Shown piece after piece: positions 52,680-61,557 of a DNA stretch of 64,000 nt. The notes under the pieces were generated by a model that was given only the letters and a program-made list of their open reading frames with translations, was not told the origin of the DNA and did no database searches. The translations under genes were made by a program, and so were the position numbers. The stretch is from contig JBEKHB010000007.1 of assembly GCA_050012495.1 (NCBI GenBank), forward strand, positions 1 through 64,000. The letters run 5' to 3'. Each line of letters begins with the position of its first letter. Positions within the stretch are counted from its first letter, which is position 1. Origin of the DNA: BOG-1155 sp050012495 (GTDB lineage Bacteria; Desulfobacterota; Syntrophorhabdia; Syntrophorhabdales; WCHB1-27).

Positions 52680-52709
52680 AAGGGGCGGGTGGCATGCCAC
52701 CCGCCCCTT
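52680..52709 (+). terminator. Strong terminator after flgE
   Basis: A fully self-complementary 30-bp palindrome has arms AAGGGGCGGGTGGCA and TGCCACCCGCCCCTT and is followed by CTTTG. It closes the flgB-flgE operon and isolates it from the sigma-54 promoter of the fliL operon. Confidence 0.8.
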
Positions 52710-52718
52710 CTTTGAATA

Positions 52719-52800
52719 ATAGGTCCTATGGGACGTATACGACCTATATGCTACTCGTCCCACATGCCTCGCATGTCCCACATGTCCCGGATGTCAAGAA
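52719..52800. repeat. AGGTCC hairpin and CCCACATG repeats
   Basis: ATAGGTC (52719-52725) and GACCTAT (52741-52747) form a small stem related to the terminator hairpin at 27920-27950. Downstream, short phrases of the type TCCCACATG, GCATGTCCCACATGTCCCGG repeat imperfectly to about 52794. This gap between the flgE terminator and the fliL promoter holds no gene. Confidence 0.55.
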
Positions 52801-52915
52801 TGTGACATGAATCGTTTTTCTCCCAACACTAAGAAGGGGTACCCGGCGCTGCACCGCTCCCTCCCATGGGGCCCTTTTTCCCGGTGCGGGCCGGTTTTCC
52901 TCCGTCCGTGATCGC

Positions 52916-52931
52916 TGGCACATATATTGCT
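52916..52931 (+). promoter_or_regulatory. Sigma-54 promoter of the fliL operon
   Basis: TGGCAC, ATATA, TTGCT matches the -24/-12 consensus TGGCAC-N5-TTGCW at every conserved position and is followed by a T-run, as in strong sigma-54 promoters. Transcription should begin near 52942, about 14 nt before the fliL ATG and at the edge of its GGGAGG site. An NtrC-family activator encoded at 38428 or 41091 is the likely partner. Confidence 0.85.
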
Positions 52932-52955
52932 TTTTTCACGTGGGAGGAAAGAAAT

Positions 52956-53456
52956 ATGGCCGAAGAACAAGTAGAAGAAACCGTGCCGGAGAGTGCGTCG
53001 CCGGAAAAAAAGAAGAAAGGGTACTTGAAAATCGTGGTAATCGGTGTCGTGGCCGCCGGGCTGGCCGGTGGGGCAGGGTACCATTTTTACGGCAAGACGC
53101 TGCGTGCGCGCTACAGCCAGAAGCAGCAGGCGAGCAATGAGCAGGAGAGAATCGAGGTCGGACCTATTTTATCGCTTGACCCCTTTATCATCAATGTTTC
53201 AGGAGATTCCCTGAAATTTGTCAAGATCTCCGTGGCCATGGAGCTGAAGAATGAAAAAGCCGTCGAGCGCACAAAGAAGATGACGCCGGTCGTTCGGGAC
53301 ATCATGCTGTCGGTGCTCGGGACTAAAAGACCGGAAGTCTTCATGGACGTCAACGGGCGTGCCGCGATGAAAAAGGAGTTGTTTGACGGCGTTAACCGGC
53401 TTTTCGCGGACAACGGCCTCAAGGCCGTCTACATCACCGATATCGTCATGCAGTAG
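52956..53456 (+). CDS. fliL: Flagellar basal-body-associated protein FliL
   Basis: The 166-residue single-pass protein has an acidic and then lysine-rich N-terminus, a membrane helix (IVVIGVVAAGLAGGAGYHFY), and the periplasmic SPFH-like domain (GPILSLDPFIINVSGDSLKF and a late ITDIVMQ). ATG 52956 follows GGGAGGAAAG; the longer frame to 52866 would run through the sigma-54 promoter and is rejected. It opens the fliLMNOPQR-flhBA operon. Confidence 0.92.
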   Translation: MAEEQVEETVPESASPEKKKKGYLKIVVIGVVAAGLAGGAGYHFYGKTLRARYSQKQQASNEQERIEVGPILSLDPFIINVSGDSLKFVKISVAMELKNEKAVERTKKMTPVVRDIMLSVLGTKRPEVFMDVNGRAAMKKELFDGVNRLFADNGLKAVYITDIVMQ

Positions 53457-53466
53457 GAGCGCGCAC

Positions 53467-54462
53467 ATGGAGCAGCTACTCTCCCAGGAAGAAATTGACG
53501 CACTGCTTAAGGGCATCTCCGAAGGAGACGTCGAGGCCGCCGTGGAAGAAGTGCAGGTAGAGGCCGAACAGACGCCTTCGCCGCGGGCTAAAGCCCAGAT
53601 ATTGGATTTCGCGAAATATACGAAAGGCAGAAAGGAGAGGCTGCCGTCGCTCGAATTTATTTCAGACAGGTTGTCAAAATCCTTACGATCTGCCCTCACC
53701 CTGTTTCTCGAAAGAGAGGTCGACATAAACATCGCCCCCACGCAGTATGTCGAATACGGAGAATTCATAAAGACGCTCCCTCTGCCCACAAATATGAACA
53801 TCGTCACCACGGAGCACCTCAAGGGGTTTTTCATCGTGATTTTCGACGCAAAATTGATCTTCTGCGTCCTTGAGACCGTCTTTGGCAGCAACACGATTAC
53901 CGTGCCGAAAATAGAGGGCAGGGAATTCACCAAAATCGAATTCAACGTCATAAAAAAGCTCGTCGATATCGTCTGCGCAGAAATGGAAAAGGCGTGGGAC
54001 CCGGTGTACAAGATACGGTGCAGATATTCCAGATCGGAGATAAACCCCAACTACATCACCATGATCTCTCTTGAGGAAACGGTTGTCATTTGCGAGTTCA
54101 CGATCGAGGTCGCGGACGTGGTGAGCTGGATGAAGATATGCATGCCCTACGGCATCCTCGAATCGATAAAGGGCTATCTCATTTCCACGCCTTCAAGAGA
54201 AGACCTGGAAATGCGGCAAAAATGGGTCCAGAAACTGCGTGAGCGTGTGAAAGAAGTGCCCCTCGACATACGGGGCATCCTCGGAAAAAAGAAGATTTCC
54301 GTCGAGGAGTTCCTGAGAATAAAAAGGGACAGCGTCATCATCATAGATAGGGGCGTGGATGAGCCGATCGACATCGAGGTCGGGAACAAGACCAAGCTGA
54401 GGGGCAAAATGGGCGTCTACAAAGGGAACAAAGCAATCAGAATAGAGCAGATAATTGATTAA
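53467..54462 (+). CDS. fliM: Flagellar motor switch protein FliM
   Basis: The 331-residue C-ring protein has the N-terminal CheY-binding peptide MEQLLSQEEIDALLKGI, a central CheC-like domain (TEHLKGFFIVIFDAKLIFCV, FTKIEFNVIKKLVDIVCAEM) and a C-terminal SpoA/FliN-like domain (DRGVDEPIDIEVGNKTKLRG). ATG 53467 has GGAG upstream; the longer frame to 53383 lies in fliL. The intact N-terminal peptide implies control by CheY-P. Confidence 0.96.
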   Translation: MEQLLSQEEIDALLKGISEGDVEAAVEEVQVEAEQTPSPRAKAQILDFAKYTKGRKERLPSLEFISDRLSKSLRSALTLFLEREVDINIAPTQYVEYGEFIKTLPLPTNMNIVTTEHLKGFFIVIFDAKLIFCVLETVFGSNTITVPKIEGREFTKIEFNVIKKLVDIVCAEMEKAWDPVYKIRCRYSRSEINPNYITMISLEETVVICEFTIEVADVVSWMKICMPYGILESIKGYLISTPSREDLEMRQKWVQKLRERVKEVPLDIRGILGKKKISVEEFLRIKRDSVIIIDRGVDEPIDIEVGNKTKLRGKMGVYKGNKAIRIEQIID

Positions 54463-54474
54463 CAGGGGGAAGTG

Positions 54475-54786
54475 ATGGAGGAATTCTCAGCCTCGGAACG
54501 GCAGACCGGCCGCAATGAAGGTCACGAAATGAGCATCGAGAGTCTTCTTGACATTCCCGTCGAGATCTCCGTCGAGATAGGAAGGACGAAGATGGCTATA
54601 GGCGATCTCCTCTCGCTGACGAGGGGGTCGATTGTAGAGCTGAACAGGTTGGCAGGAGAATCAGCGGACATTTATGTGAACGAGAAGCTTGTCGGGAAAG
54701 GTGAGATCGTGGTGGCGAGCGAGAGACTGGGTGTGAGAGTGCTGGAAATAGTGACGCCGAAAGAAAGGGTGCAGAAGCTCGGCTAA
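54475..54786 (+). CDS. fliN: Flagellar motor switch protein FliN
   Basis: The 103-residue C-ring protein has LLDIPVEISVEIGRTKMAIG, LLSLTRGSIVELNRLAGESA and DIYVNEKLVGKGEIVV, the SpoA domain pattern. ATG 54475 is seven bases after GGGGGAAG; GTG 54472 is an alternative. Its stop overlaps fliO. Confidence 0.95.
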   Translation: MEEFSASERQTGRNEGHEMSIESLLDIPVEISVEIGRTKMAIGDLLSLTRGSIVELNRLAGESADIYVNEKLVGKGEIVVASERLGVRVLEIVTPKERVQKLG

Positions 54787-55061
54787 TGGAAAATATCTAT
54801 CTCAGCGCTGTGAAGATGCTGCTGGTGCTCGCCGCGATGGTGTTCGGCACCATAATCTTCTCTCGCTACATGGGAAAATGGCGGTTGAACCTTGGGCCGA
54901 AAGGCCGCGGCTACGGCCTGCAGAAGGTGGAGACCGTCAATCTCGGATACCGGAAATTCGTCTCGGTCATCGAGGTAAAGAACCGCGTGCTGGTCATAGG
55001 GGTCGGTGAAAAGGAGATGGCCCTTCTCGCGGAATGGAAAAAAGAGGAGGAGACAGTATGA
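54786..55061 (+). CDS. fliO: Flagellar biosynthesis protein FliO
   Basis: The 91-residue small membrane protein has one N-terminal helix (AVKMLLVLAAMVFGTIIF) and a short beta-rich cytoplasmic part (VETVNLGYRKFVSVIEVKNR then VLVIGVGEKEMALL), typical of FliO/FliZ. It overlaps fliN and fliP. FliO helps assemble the FliP ring of the export gate. Confidence 0.87.
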   Translation: MENIYLSAVKMLLVLAAMVFGTIIFSRYMGKWRLNLGPKGRGYGLQKVETVNLGYRKFVSVIEVKNRVLVIGVGEKEMALLAEWKKEEETV

Positions 55062-55831
55062 GACTCTTCCTCATCGCCCTCGTCATGGTTTCTTTCTTCG
55101 GGCTGTCCTCCCTTTGCTATGCCGGGTCGAGCCACGCCGGGGCCGGGGCTCAAGCCGCCGGGCCTAAAAGTTCCGATCTCTTCGGCTCTCTTGTGGGGAG
55201 CCACGGGAACAAGAACCTTATCAATATCGTGATCGTCCTCACCATTCTGACATTCGCCCCGGCAATCCTGCTCCTCATGAGCTCGTTCACGAGGATTGTC
55301 ATTGTCCTATCCCTTTTGCGGCAGGCGATGGGCGTGCCGCAGCTCCCTCCGAACCAGATCATCGTGGGTCTTTCATTGTTTCTCACGTTTTTCATCATGG
55401 CCCCAACGTACGAGCGGATTCAGACCTCTGCCCTGGGTCCTTTCATGAACGACCAGATCGGTTACGAAGAGTTCCTGAGCAAGTCGTCGCAAGAATTGAG
55501 CGTTTTCATGTTGAAATTTACCAAGGAGAAAGACCTGGGCCTGTTCATGAGCATTGGGGGATTGAAAAAGCCTGCCACCGAGAAGGATATACCCTTCAAG
55601 GTCATCGTGCCGGCATTTGCGATCAGCGAGCTGAAGAGGGCCTTTCAGATCGGTTTCCTCCTCTATATCCCTTTCCTGGTTATCGATATGGTGATCGCGA
55701 GCGTCCTGCTTTCAGCGGGGATGATGATGCTGCCGCCCATATTCATCTCGCTGCCCTTCAAGTTGATGCTGTTCGTACTGGTTGACGGATGGAACCTTCT
55801 TACGGCCTCTCTCGTCAAAGGTTTTTTCTAG
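55058..55831 (+). CDS. fliP: Flagellar export gate protein FliP
   Basis: The 257-residue polytopic gate protein has a cleavable signal (MRLFLIALVMVSFFGLSSLC, cleavage after CYA), then TILTFAPAILLLMSSFTRIV, RQAMGVPQLPPNQIIVGLSL, VPAFAISELKRAFQIGFLLY and GMMMLPPIFISLPFKLMLFV. These are the conserved FliP blocks. ATG 55058 overlaps the fliO stop, with GAGGAGGAG upstream. Confidence 0.96.
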   Translation: MRLFLIALVMVSFFGLSSLCYAGSSHAGAGAQAAGPKSSDLFGSLVGSHGNKNLINIVIVLTILTFAPAILLLMSSFTRIVIVLSLLRQAMGVPQLPPNQIIVGLSLFLTFFIMAPTYERIQTSALGPFMNDQIGYEEFLSKSSQELSVFMLKFTKEKDLGLFMSIGGLKKPATEKDIPFKVIVPAFAISELKRAFQIGFLLYIPFLVIDMVIASVLLSAGMMMLPPIFISLPFKLMLFVLVDGWNLLTASLVKGFF

Positions 55832-55840
55832 GAGGCGAAA

Positions 55841-56110
55841 GTGAGTCAGGACCTGGTAATCCAACTATTCAGAGACTGTTTGAAGACGACGCTCCTTATC
55901 TCGGCTCCATTGCTCGGCGCGGCCATCGTGGTCGGCCTCACGGTCAGTATATTCCAGGCCGCGACACAGATCCATGAGGCGAGCCTAGCCTTCGTGCCGA
56001 AGATACTGGCTATCATCGTATGTCTCATAATCTTGTCGCCGTGGATGTTGCAGGTCCTTGTGGCCTTTACCACCGAGATTATCTCGAATATCCCGGTTTA
56101 CGTGAGGTAG
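55841..56110 (+). CDS. fliQ: Flagellar export gate protein FliQ
   Basis: The 89-residue protein with two membrane helices has LISAPLLGAAIVVGLTVSIF and QAATQIHEASLAFVPKILAI, the FliQ signature. GTG 55841 follows TAGGAGGCGAAA. The fliP-fliQ-fliR order is standard. Confidence 0.95.
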   Translation: MSQDLVIQLFRDCLKTTLLISAPLLGAAIVVGLTVSIFQAATQIHEASLAFVPKILAIIVCLIILSPWMLQVLVAFTTEIISNIPVYVR

Positions 56111-56115
56111 GTGAG

Positions 56116-56880
56116 GTGGTCGACATAACTCTCGAGGCACAGAAATTCGTTCTCGTCTTCTTCCGGGTCGTCTCGATGATCTGGTTCCTGCCCCTTTTTG
56201 AGTCAACGAGCGTATCCGCCGTGTACAAGGCGGGTCTGTCTCTGCTTATCGCTTTCCTCCTTTTTGAATCAGTGGCGATGCCCGATCTTCAGGGGGATGC
56301 CTTTCTTCTTCTGATCGCCGTGGGGAAGGAGGTCGTGGTTGGCCTTGCCATGGGGTTCTTCGTGAGGGTGCTCTTCTCCGCGGTGAGCGCGGCAGGGGAG
56401 GTGATCTCCATGCAATCCGGCCTGGGCTTCGCCCGTTCGATGGACCCGGCGATGATGGCGCAGTCGACAGCCCTTGAACAGTTCCAGGGTCTGCTTGCCA
56501 CCATGATCTTCTTAGGGATAGATGGCCATCACGTCCTTTTGAAAAGCATTGCGAAGAGCCTCAGGGATGTGCCTCCGGGCGCAATTGTGCTAAGACCGGC
56601 CCTGTTCGAGTTCGTGGCCGACGCGACAGGAAAACTCTTTGGGGCGAGCTTAAAGATTTGTGCCCCCGTGATCGTGACGCTCTTTCTTATGGAGATCGGG
56701 TTAGGCATTCTGACGCGGCTGATCCCGCAGGTAAATGTCTTCATTGAAGGTGCGTCGATGAAAGTGCTCGTGACGCTTGCCATGCTGGCAACTGCCCTCA
56801 ACCTGATCGTTCCCGTGATTGCAGGGCTTTTCAGGGGCTTGGATGGCGACATGCTGAGAATCATCAAGTCCGTGATGTGA
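56116..56880 (+). CDS. fliR: Flagellar export gate protein FliR
   Basis: The 254-residue protein with about six membrane helices has FFRVVSMIWFLPLFESTSVS, GKEVVVGLAMGFFVRVLFSA and GEVISMQSGLGFARSMDPAM. The start is taken as GTG 56116, 5 bp after the fliQ stop and just after GAGGTAGG; the longer frame to 56020 lies within fliQ. Confidence 0.94.
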   Translation: MVDITLEAQKFVLVFFRVVSMIWFLPLFESTSVSAVYKAGLSLLIAFLLFESVAMPDLQGDAFLLLIAVGKEVVVGLAMGFFVRVLFSAVSAAGEVISMQSGLGFARSMDPAMMAQSTALEQFQGLLATMIFLGIDGHHVLLKSIAKSLRDVPPGAIVLRPALFEFVADATGKLFGASLKICAPVIVTLFLMEIGLGILTRLIPQVNVFIEGASMKVLVTLAMLATALNLIVPVIAGLFRGLDGDMLRIIKSVM

Positions 56881-56895
56881 GGAAGAGGTAAAGGC

Positions 56896-57963
56896 ATGGC
56901 GGCGGATAGCTTTCAGGAAAAAACGGAGCAGCCGACCGAGAAGCGCACCCAGGATGCGCGAAAGAAGGGGCAGGTGGCGCAGTCGCCGGAGCTTGCGTCC
57001 TGCTTCGTTATCCTATTCATGTCCGTTTTCCTGTACGGCTCCATGTCCAGGGGCTTCGATAAGATGTTCGCTATGTATTCCCGCTGCATCAGGAATTTGA
57101 ATATCGAGATTACCGTGGCGAGCGCATCGGACGTGCTCTCGTTTGCCGCATATCAATGGCTCGAGATAGTGGTCCCCATCTTTGCCCTGCTCGTTGCCAT
57201 CGGCGTTTTCTCCTCATTCGTTCAGACGGGTTTCATGTGGAGCTTTGAAGTGCTCAGTCCGAAGATCGAGACCCTTAACCCCTTCAAGGGCATAAAGAAG
57301 CTCCTCTCCGGAAGGTCTCTCTTCGAGGTGCTCAAAGCGGTCATCAAGATAGTCATTCTCGGTTATATCGTCTATTCGCTGCTCATGAAAGAGCTGCCTG
57401 TCATACTCTCCCTCGGGGCTCAGGAGCCGGTGTCGATAATCGGCTATATCGGGCGGACGTGCTTCGGTCTGGCCGTCAAGCTCGGCATTATCTTCCTCTT
57501 CGTCGCGGGTCTCGATTATATGAAGCAGAGATGGCAGCAGAAAAAGGACCTCATGATGACGCGCCAGGAGGTCAGGGAGGAATTTAAGGAGAGGGAGGGC
57601 AGCCCGCTCGTGAAATCGAGGCTGCGCAGCCTCCAGAGGGATATGGCGCGGAGGAGGATGATAGAGGACGTGAAGAAGGCTGAGGTGGTGGTGACGAACC
57701 CGACGACATACGCCGTGGCGATCATGTATGTCGCAAAAAAGATGCCTGCGCCCAGGATAGTCGCCAAAGGGGGAGGGTTTGTCGCAGAGCAGATAAAGAA
57801 GGTGGCCAGGCTGCACGGCGTCACGGTCATCGAGAATAAGCCTGTTGCGCGAGCCCTCTTCTATGCCGTAAAGGTGGGTGACTACATTCCGGAAACATTC
57901 TATGTCATCGTCGCGGAGCTGCTTGCCCAGGTGTACAAGCAAAGGAACAGGGTGATTCTGTAA
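56896..57963 (+). CDS. flhB: Flagellar export switch protein FlhB
   Basis: The 355-residue protein has a charged start (EKTEQPTEKRTQDARKKGQV), four membrane helices and a cytoplasmic autocleavage domain. That domain has MMTRQEVREEFKEREGSPLV, RMARRRM-like RDMARRRMIEDVKKAEVVVT, and MPAPRIVAKGGGFVAEQIKK. The cleavage motif reads N-P-T-T (codons AAC CCG ACG ACA) instead of the usual N-P-T-H. The cleaved Asn-Pro bond itself is retained. The stop overlaps the flhA start. Confidence 0.95.
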   Translation: MAADSFQEKTEQPTEKRTQDARKKGQVAQSPELASCFVILFMSVFLYGSMSRGFDKMFAMYSRCIRNLNIEITVASASDVLSFAAYQWLEIVVPIFALLVAIGVFSSFVQTGFMWSFEVLSPKIETLNPFKGIKKLLSGRSLFEVLKAVIKIVILGYIVYSLLMKELPVILSLGAQEPVSIIGYIGRTCFGLAVKLGIIFLFVAGLDYMKQRWQQKKDLMMTRQEVREEFKEREGSPLVKSRLRSLQRDMARRRMIEDVKKAEVVVTNPTTYAVAIMYVAKKMPAPRIVAKGGGFVAEQIKKVARLHGVTVIENKPVARALFYAVKVGDYIPETFYVIVAELLAQVYKQRNRVIL

Positions 57964-60020
57964 TGGAAAAGATCGCGAACCAGATACGGGATAAAGGCGA
58001 CGTCATCATCGCCTTCAGCGTCGTTTTCGTCATACTTATCATGCTCATTCCGCTCAACCCCTTCCTTGCGGATATCTTCCTGACGACGAGCATCTCGGTC
58101 TCCCTGCTGATCCTCTTTATAGGGATGTATATACGCAGACCCCTCGACTTTTCGGTGTTTCCCTCTGTGCTCCTGATCACGACGCTCTTCAGGCTCTCCT
58201 TGAACATTGCATCCACGAGGCTGATACTCCTGCACGGCGACGAGGGTCCGCAGGCCGCGGGAAAGCTCATCAAGGCCTTCGGCACGTTCATCGTGGGGGG
58301 GAATTATGTGGTCGGCTGCGTCGTTTTCCTCATCCTGATCATCATAAATTTTGTCGTTATCACAAAAGGCGCGGGGAGGGTCGCGGAGGTCGCCGCCCGG
58401 TTTACCCTTGACGCAATGCCCGGCAAGCAGATGAGCATAGACGCGGACCTGAACGCAGGGCTCATCGACGACGTCAGCGCGAGAAAAAGAAGGCAGGGCG
58501 TCGAGATGGAGGCAGACTTTTACGGGGCCATGGACGGTGCAAGCAAGTTCGTCAGGGGAGACGCCATAGCCGGCATCATTATCGTATTCGTCAATATCCT
58601 GGGTGGTTTCGCCATAGGGGTGCTGCAGAAGGGCATGCCCGTGACGGAAGCCCTGAGCGTCTACACCATCCTGACCATAGGGGAGGGCCTCGTCAGCCAG
58701 ATACCCGCCCTCCTCACTTCAACGGCAGCCGGCATCATCGTCACCAGGGCCGCCAGCGAGTCGAACCTGGGCAGAGATGTGATCACCCAGATCTTTACGC
58801 AGCCGAAGGCGATTCTGCTCGCTTCCGTCATCATACTCTCCATAGGCATAGTGCCGGGCATGCCCCTTATGCCTTTTATGGCGCTGTCGACCGTGACTTT
58901 TGCCGTCAGCTACGTGATCAGAAAGGCCAAGAAAGAAGAAGAGGCGGCCGCTCCGGAGCTGCCGGCACCGGAAAAAGAGAAAGAAGAGACGGTCCAGCCC
59001 ATCGAGGTCCTGGAGCTGGAGATCGGCTACGCGCTCATCCCCATCGTGGATGCCGAGCAGGGCGGAGAGTTGCTGGATAAGATAAGGGCCATAAGAAAAC
59101 AGATGGCCATGGAGCTCGGCATCGTTGTTCCCCCGATGAAGCTGAAGGATAACCTCCAGTTAAAGGCGGGCGAGTACGTGATCCAGTTGAAAGGGATAGA
59201 GGTGGGAAGGGGTGACCTTCTCTTCGGCCATGTCCTTGCCATGAGCCCCGAGGGCAACGAGAAAGCGGTGGAGGGTGTGCCGACGCGCGAGCCCGTCTTC
59301 AATCTTGACGCATACTGGGTCAAGGAGAAGGACCGCGAGAAATGCATAGCGGATGGTTTCACCATAGTGGACCACCCGACTATCATCGCTACCCATCTCA
59401 CGGAGATCGTGAGGAACAACGCCCACGAGCTGATGACGCGGCGCGAGACGCAGAAGCTGATAGAATCAATCTCTTCAACCCACCAAAAGGTTATGGAAGA
59501 GATCACCCAGAACCAGGTCAGCATGGGCATTATTCAGAAGGTGCTCCAAAACCTCCTCAGAGAACAGGTGTCGATCAGGGACCTGGTGACGATCCTCGAA
59601 GCTATTGCGGACTCCTGCGCCACCATCAAGGATCCCGACATTATCACCGAATATGTGCGCCAGAGGATGGCGCGGAGCATTTTGAAGCCCTACCTCGTCG
59701 ACGGCGTGCTCAATATAGTGCTCCTGGAGAAATCACTTGAAGAAAAGGTAATCGCCGGTCTCCAGGGCTCGGAGCAGGGCAGCTTTCTCGCTCTCGATCT
59801 TGCTTTCGGCCAGAAACTGGTCGAGAAAATCGGGGAGGAGGCAAGGAAGGTAATGCTGAAGAGCCTCCAGCCTATCCTGCTGGTGCATCCGATCATAAGG
59901 GGAAAATTGAGGAAGTTCCTCGAAAGGCACTTACAGGGCATCACGGTCATCTCCCACAACGAGATCCCTCCTCAGATAAAGATACAGTCCGTGGGGATAG
60001 TAAAGATGAGTGAGCAGTAA
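57963..60020 (+). CDS. flhA: Flagellar export apparatus protein FlhA
   Basis: The 685-residue protein has an N-terminal eight-helix membrane domain with the FHIPEP blocks (TTLFRLSLNIASTRLILLHG, VVITKGAGRVAEVAARFTLD, AMPGKQMSIDADLNAG) and a C-terminal cytoplasmic platform for chaperone-substrate complexes from about residue 350. Length is typical. flhG follows 29 bp later with no flhF between. Confidence 0.97.
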   Translation: MEKIANQIRDKGDVIIAFSVVFVILIMLIPLNPFLADIFLTTSISVSLLILFIGMYIRRPLDFSVFPSVLLITTLFRLSLNIASTRLILLHGDEGPQAAGKLIKAFGTFIVGGNYVVGCVVFLILIIINFVVITKGAGRVAEVAARFTLDAMPGKQMSIDADLNAGLIDDVSARKRRQGVEMEADFYGAMDGASKFVRGDAIAGIIIVFVNILGGFAIGVLQKGMPVTEALSVYTILTIGEGLVSQIPALLTSTAAGIIVTRAASESNLGRDVITQIFTQPKAILLASVIILSIGIVPGMPLMPFMALSTVTFAVSYVIRKAKKEEEAAAPELPAPEKEKEETVQPIEVLELEIGYALIPIVDAEQGGELLDKIRAIRKQMAMELGIVVPPMKLKDNLQLKAGEYVIQLKGIEVGRGDLLFGHVLAMSPEGNEKAVEGVPTREPVFNLDAYWVKEKDREKCIADGFTIVDHPTIIATHLTEIVRNNAHELMTRRETQKLIESISSTHQKVMEEITQNQVSMGIIQKVLQNLLREQVSIRDLVTILEAIADSCATIKDPDIITEYVRQRMARSILKPYLVDGVLNIVLLEKSLEEKVIAGLQGSEQGSFLALDLAFGQKLVEKIGEEARKVMLKSLQPILLVHPIIRGKLRKFLERHLQGITVISHNEIPPQIKIQSVGIVKMSEQ

Positions 60021-60049
60021 TCTTATCACATGGAGATTGAGGTGCAAAC

Positions 60050-60820
60050 GTGAACCAATCACTATCCGAGGCAGGCGAGATGAGCAGGAGAAGGAGGACC
60101 ATCTCCGTCACAAGCGGCAAGGGGGGTGTGGGAAAATCTTCCATCGTCTCCAATATGGCATACATGTTGACCAGCATGGGACAGCTTACGTACATATTTG
60201 ACGCCGATCTATCCCTCGGCAACATCGACGTCATGTTCGGCATGGTGCCTAAATTCAATGTGAGGGATCTAATAGAGGGAAAGAAACATATCACCGACGT
60301 GGTTGCTGAAGGGCCGTTCGGCATAAAAATCATTCCGGCCACTTCAGGCGTGTCCGAGCTTTCTCATCTGAGCATGGAGGAAAGGCAGATACTCGTCTCT
60401 TCTTTCAGGGAACTGCCGGATTACGACTTCCTTATCGTGGACACCTCGGCCGGCCTGTCGTCAAACGTCGTCTATTTTAACGCCATAAGTGAAGATATCT
60501 TCATTGTCGTCACCCCCGACCCGGCGAGCCTCACCGATTCCTACGCAGTAATAAAGGCGCTGCGGGGCAAGACCGGACAGAAGAACTTCAATATCATCAT
60601 GAACCTCGTGAGAGACGAAAAAGAGGCCTTGGAAATGTTCAAAAAAATTGTCACCGTGGCAGACAAATTCCTCGACGTCTATCTGGACTTCTTTGGTTAT
60701 ATTCCCGCGGACGACAACATCAGCGCGGCCACAAGAAAGCAGAAGCTCTGGGCTGAACATTTCCCCCGGACATCCGCAACAAAGGCCCTGACAAGGATAT
60801 GCGACAGATTGGTAATGTGA
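60050..60820 (+). CDS. flhG: FlhG (MinD-like ATPase, flagellar number regulator)
   Basis: The 256-residue ParA/MinD ATPase has the deviant Walker A SVTSGKGGVGKSSIVSN, then FDADLSLGNIDVMFG, LIVDTSAGLSSNVVYF and VVTPDPASLTDSYAVIKAL, matching FlhG/FleN. GTG 60050 follows GAGGTG. FlhG normally restrains flagellar number with FlhF and by acting on the FleQ/FlrA regulator. Here flhF is not adjacent, so its partner may be elsewhere or absent. Confidence 0.92.
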   Translation: MNQSLSEAGEMSRRRRTISVTSGKGGVGKSSIVSNMAYMLTSMGQLTYIFDADLSLGNIDVMFGMVPKFNVRDLIEGKKHITDVVAEGPFGIKIIPATSGVSELSHLSMEERQILVSSFRELPDYDFLIVDTSAGLSSNVVYFNAISEDIFIVVTPDPASLTDSYAVIKALRGKTGQKNFNIIMNLVRDEKEALEMFKKIVTVADKFLDVYLDFFGYIPADDNISAATRKQKLWAEHFPRTSATKALTRICDRLVM

Positions 60821-61557
60821 TGCTCAACAAAGCCTATACGAAAATAGATAAAGATCACCGCGAAAAGGTCATCGGGGAATTCCTTCCGGTTATCAAACAC
60901 CTTGCGTACAAGATGTCGAGAGGCTTCGAGAGCGATAATCTTACGGATGATCTTATCTCGGCCGGTATAATCGGCCTCCTGGAGGTCATGGAAAAATATG
61001 ACGCGACCAGGGGGGCAAAGCTGAATACTTTTGCGTATCTGAGGATACGGGGGGCGATGATAGATGAGCTCAGGTCGAGGGACTGGTTCCCACGGAGCGC
61101 GAGGGCCAAGGCGAAGAAGATCCAGGAAGTGACCAGAAAGCTAGAACATGAGTTGGGCAGGTACCCGGACGAGGTGGAAGTGGCCAAAGCGCTCAATATG
61201 GACTTCGATGCCTACCTCTCCATGCTGAGAAGCTGCGGCAACCTTTCCATCGTCAGTATCGAGGATGTGAGCGACACCGTGGGTGAGAGCAGAGAAAGGG
61301 TTATCGATTATGTTCTCGCTGACGATGATAGTCCGGAGAAGTATGCCGAGTTCTACGAGTTGGAAAGGATACTCGCTGATGAGCTGCAAAAATTGCCGGA
61401 AAAACAGAGATTAGTCCTCTCACTTTACTATCATGAGGATATGAACATGAAGGAAATAGCCAAGACGCTGGGGGTAACGGAGGCGCGTGTGTGCCAGATA
61501 CACAGCCAGGCGATTATAAACCTGCGGCCGGCGATGAAGAAGCACTTCGAGAAGTAG
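60799..61557 (+). CDS. fliA: Flagellar sigma factor FliA (sigma-28)
   Basis: The protein of 252 residues (245 if ATG 60820 is used) has region 2 DLISAGIIGLLEVMEKYDAT and RIRGAMIDELRSRDWFPRSA, the FliA/WhiG hallmark, and region 4 LPEKQRLVLSLYYHEDMNMK with VTEARVCQIHSQAIINLR. The gene overlaps flhG by 22 bp, and neither candidate start has a good ribosome site. A sigma-28-like promoter at 62406 is a plausible local target. Confidence 0.95.
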   Translation: MRQIGNVMLNKAYTKIDKDHREKVIGEFLPVIKHLAYKMSRGFESDNLTDDLISAGIIGLLEVMEKYDATRGAKLNTFAYLRIRGAMIDELRSRDWFPRSARAKAKKIQEVTRKLEHELGRYPDEVEVAKALNMDFDAYLSMLRSCGNLSIVSIEDVSDTVGESRERVIDYVLADDDSPEKYAEFYELERILADELQKLPEKQRLVLSLYYHEDMNMKEIAKTLGVTEARVCQIHSQAIINLRPAMKKHFEK

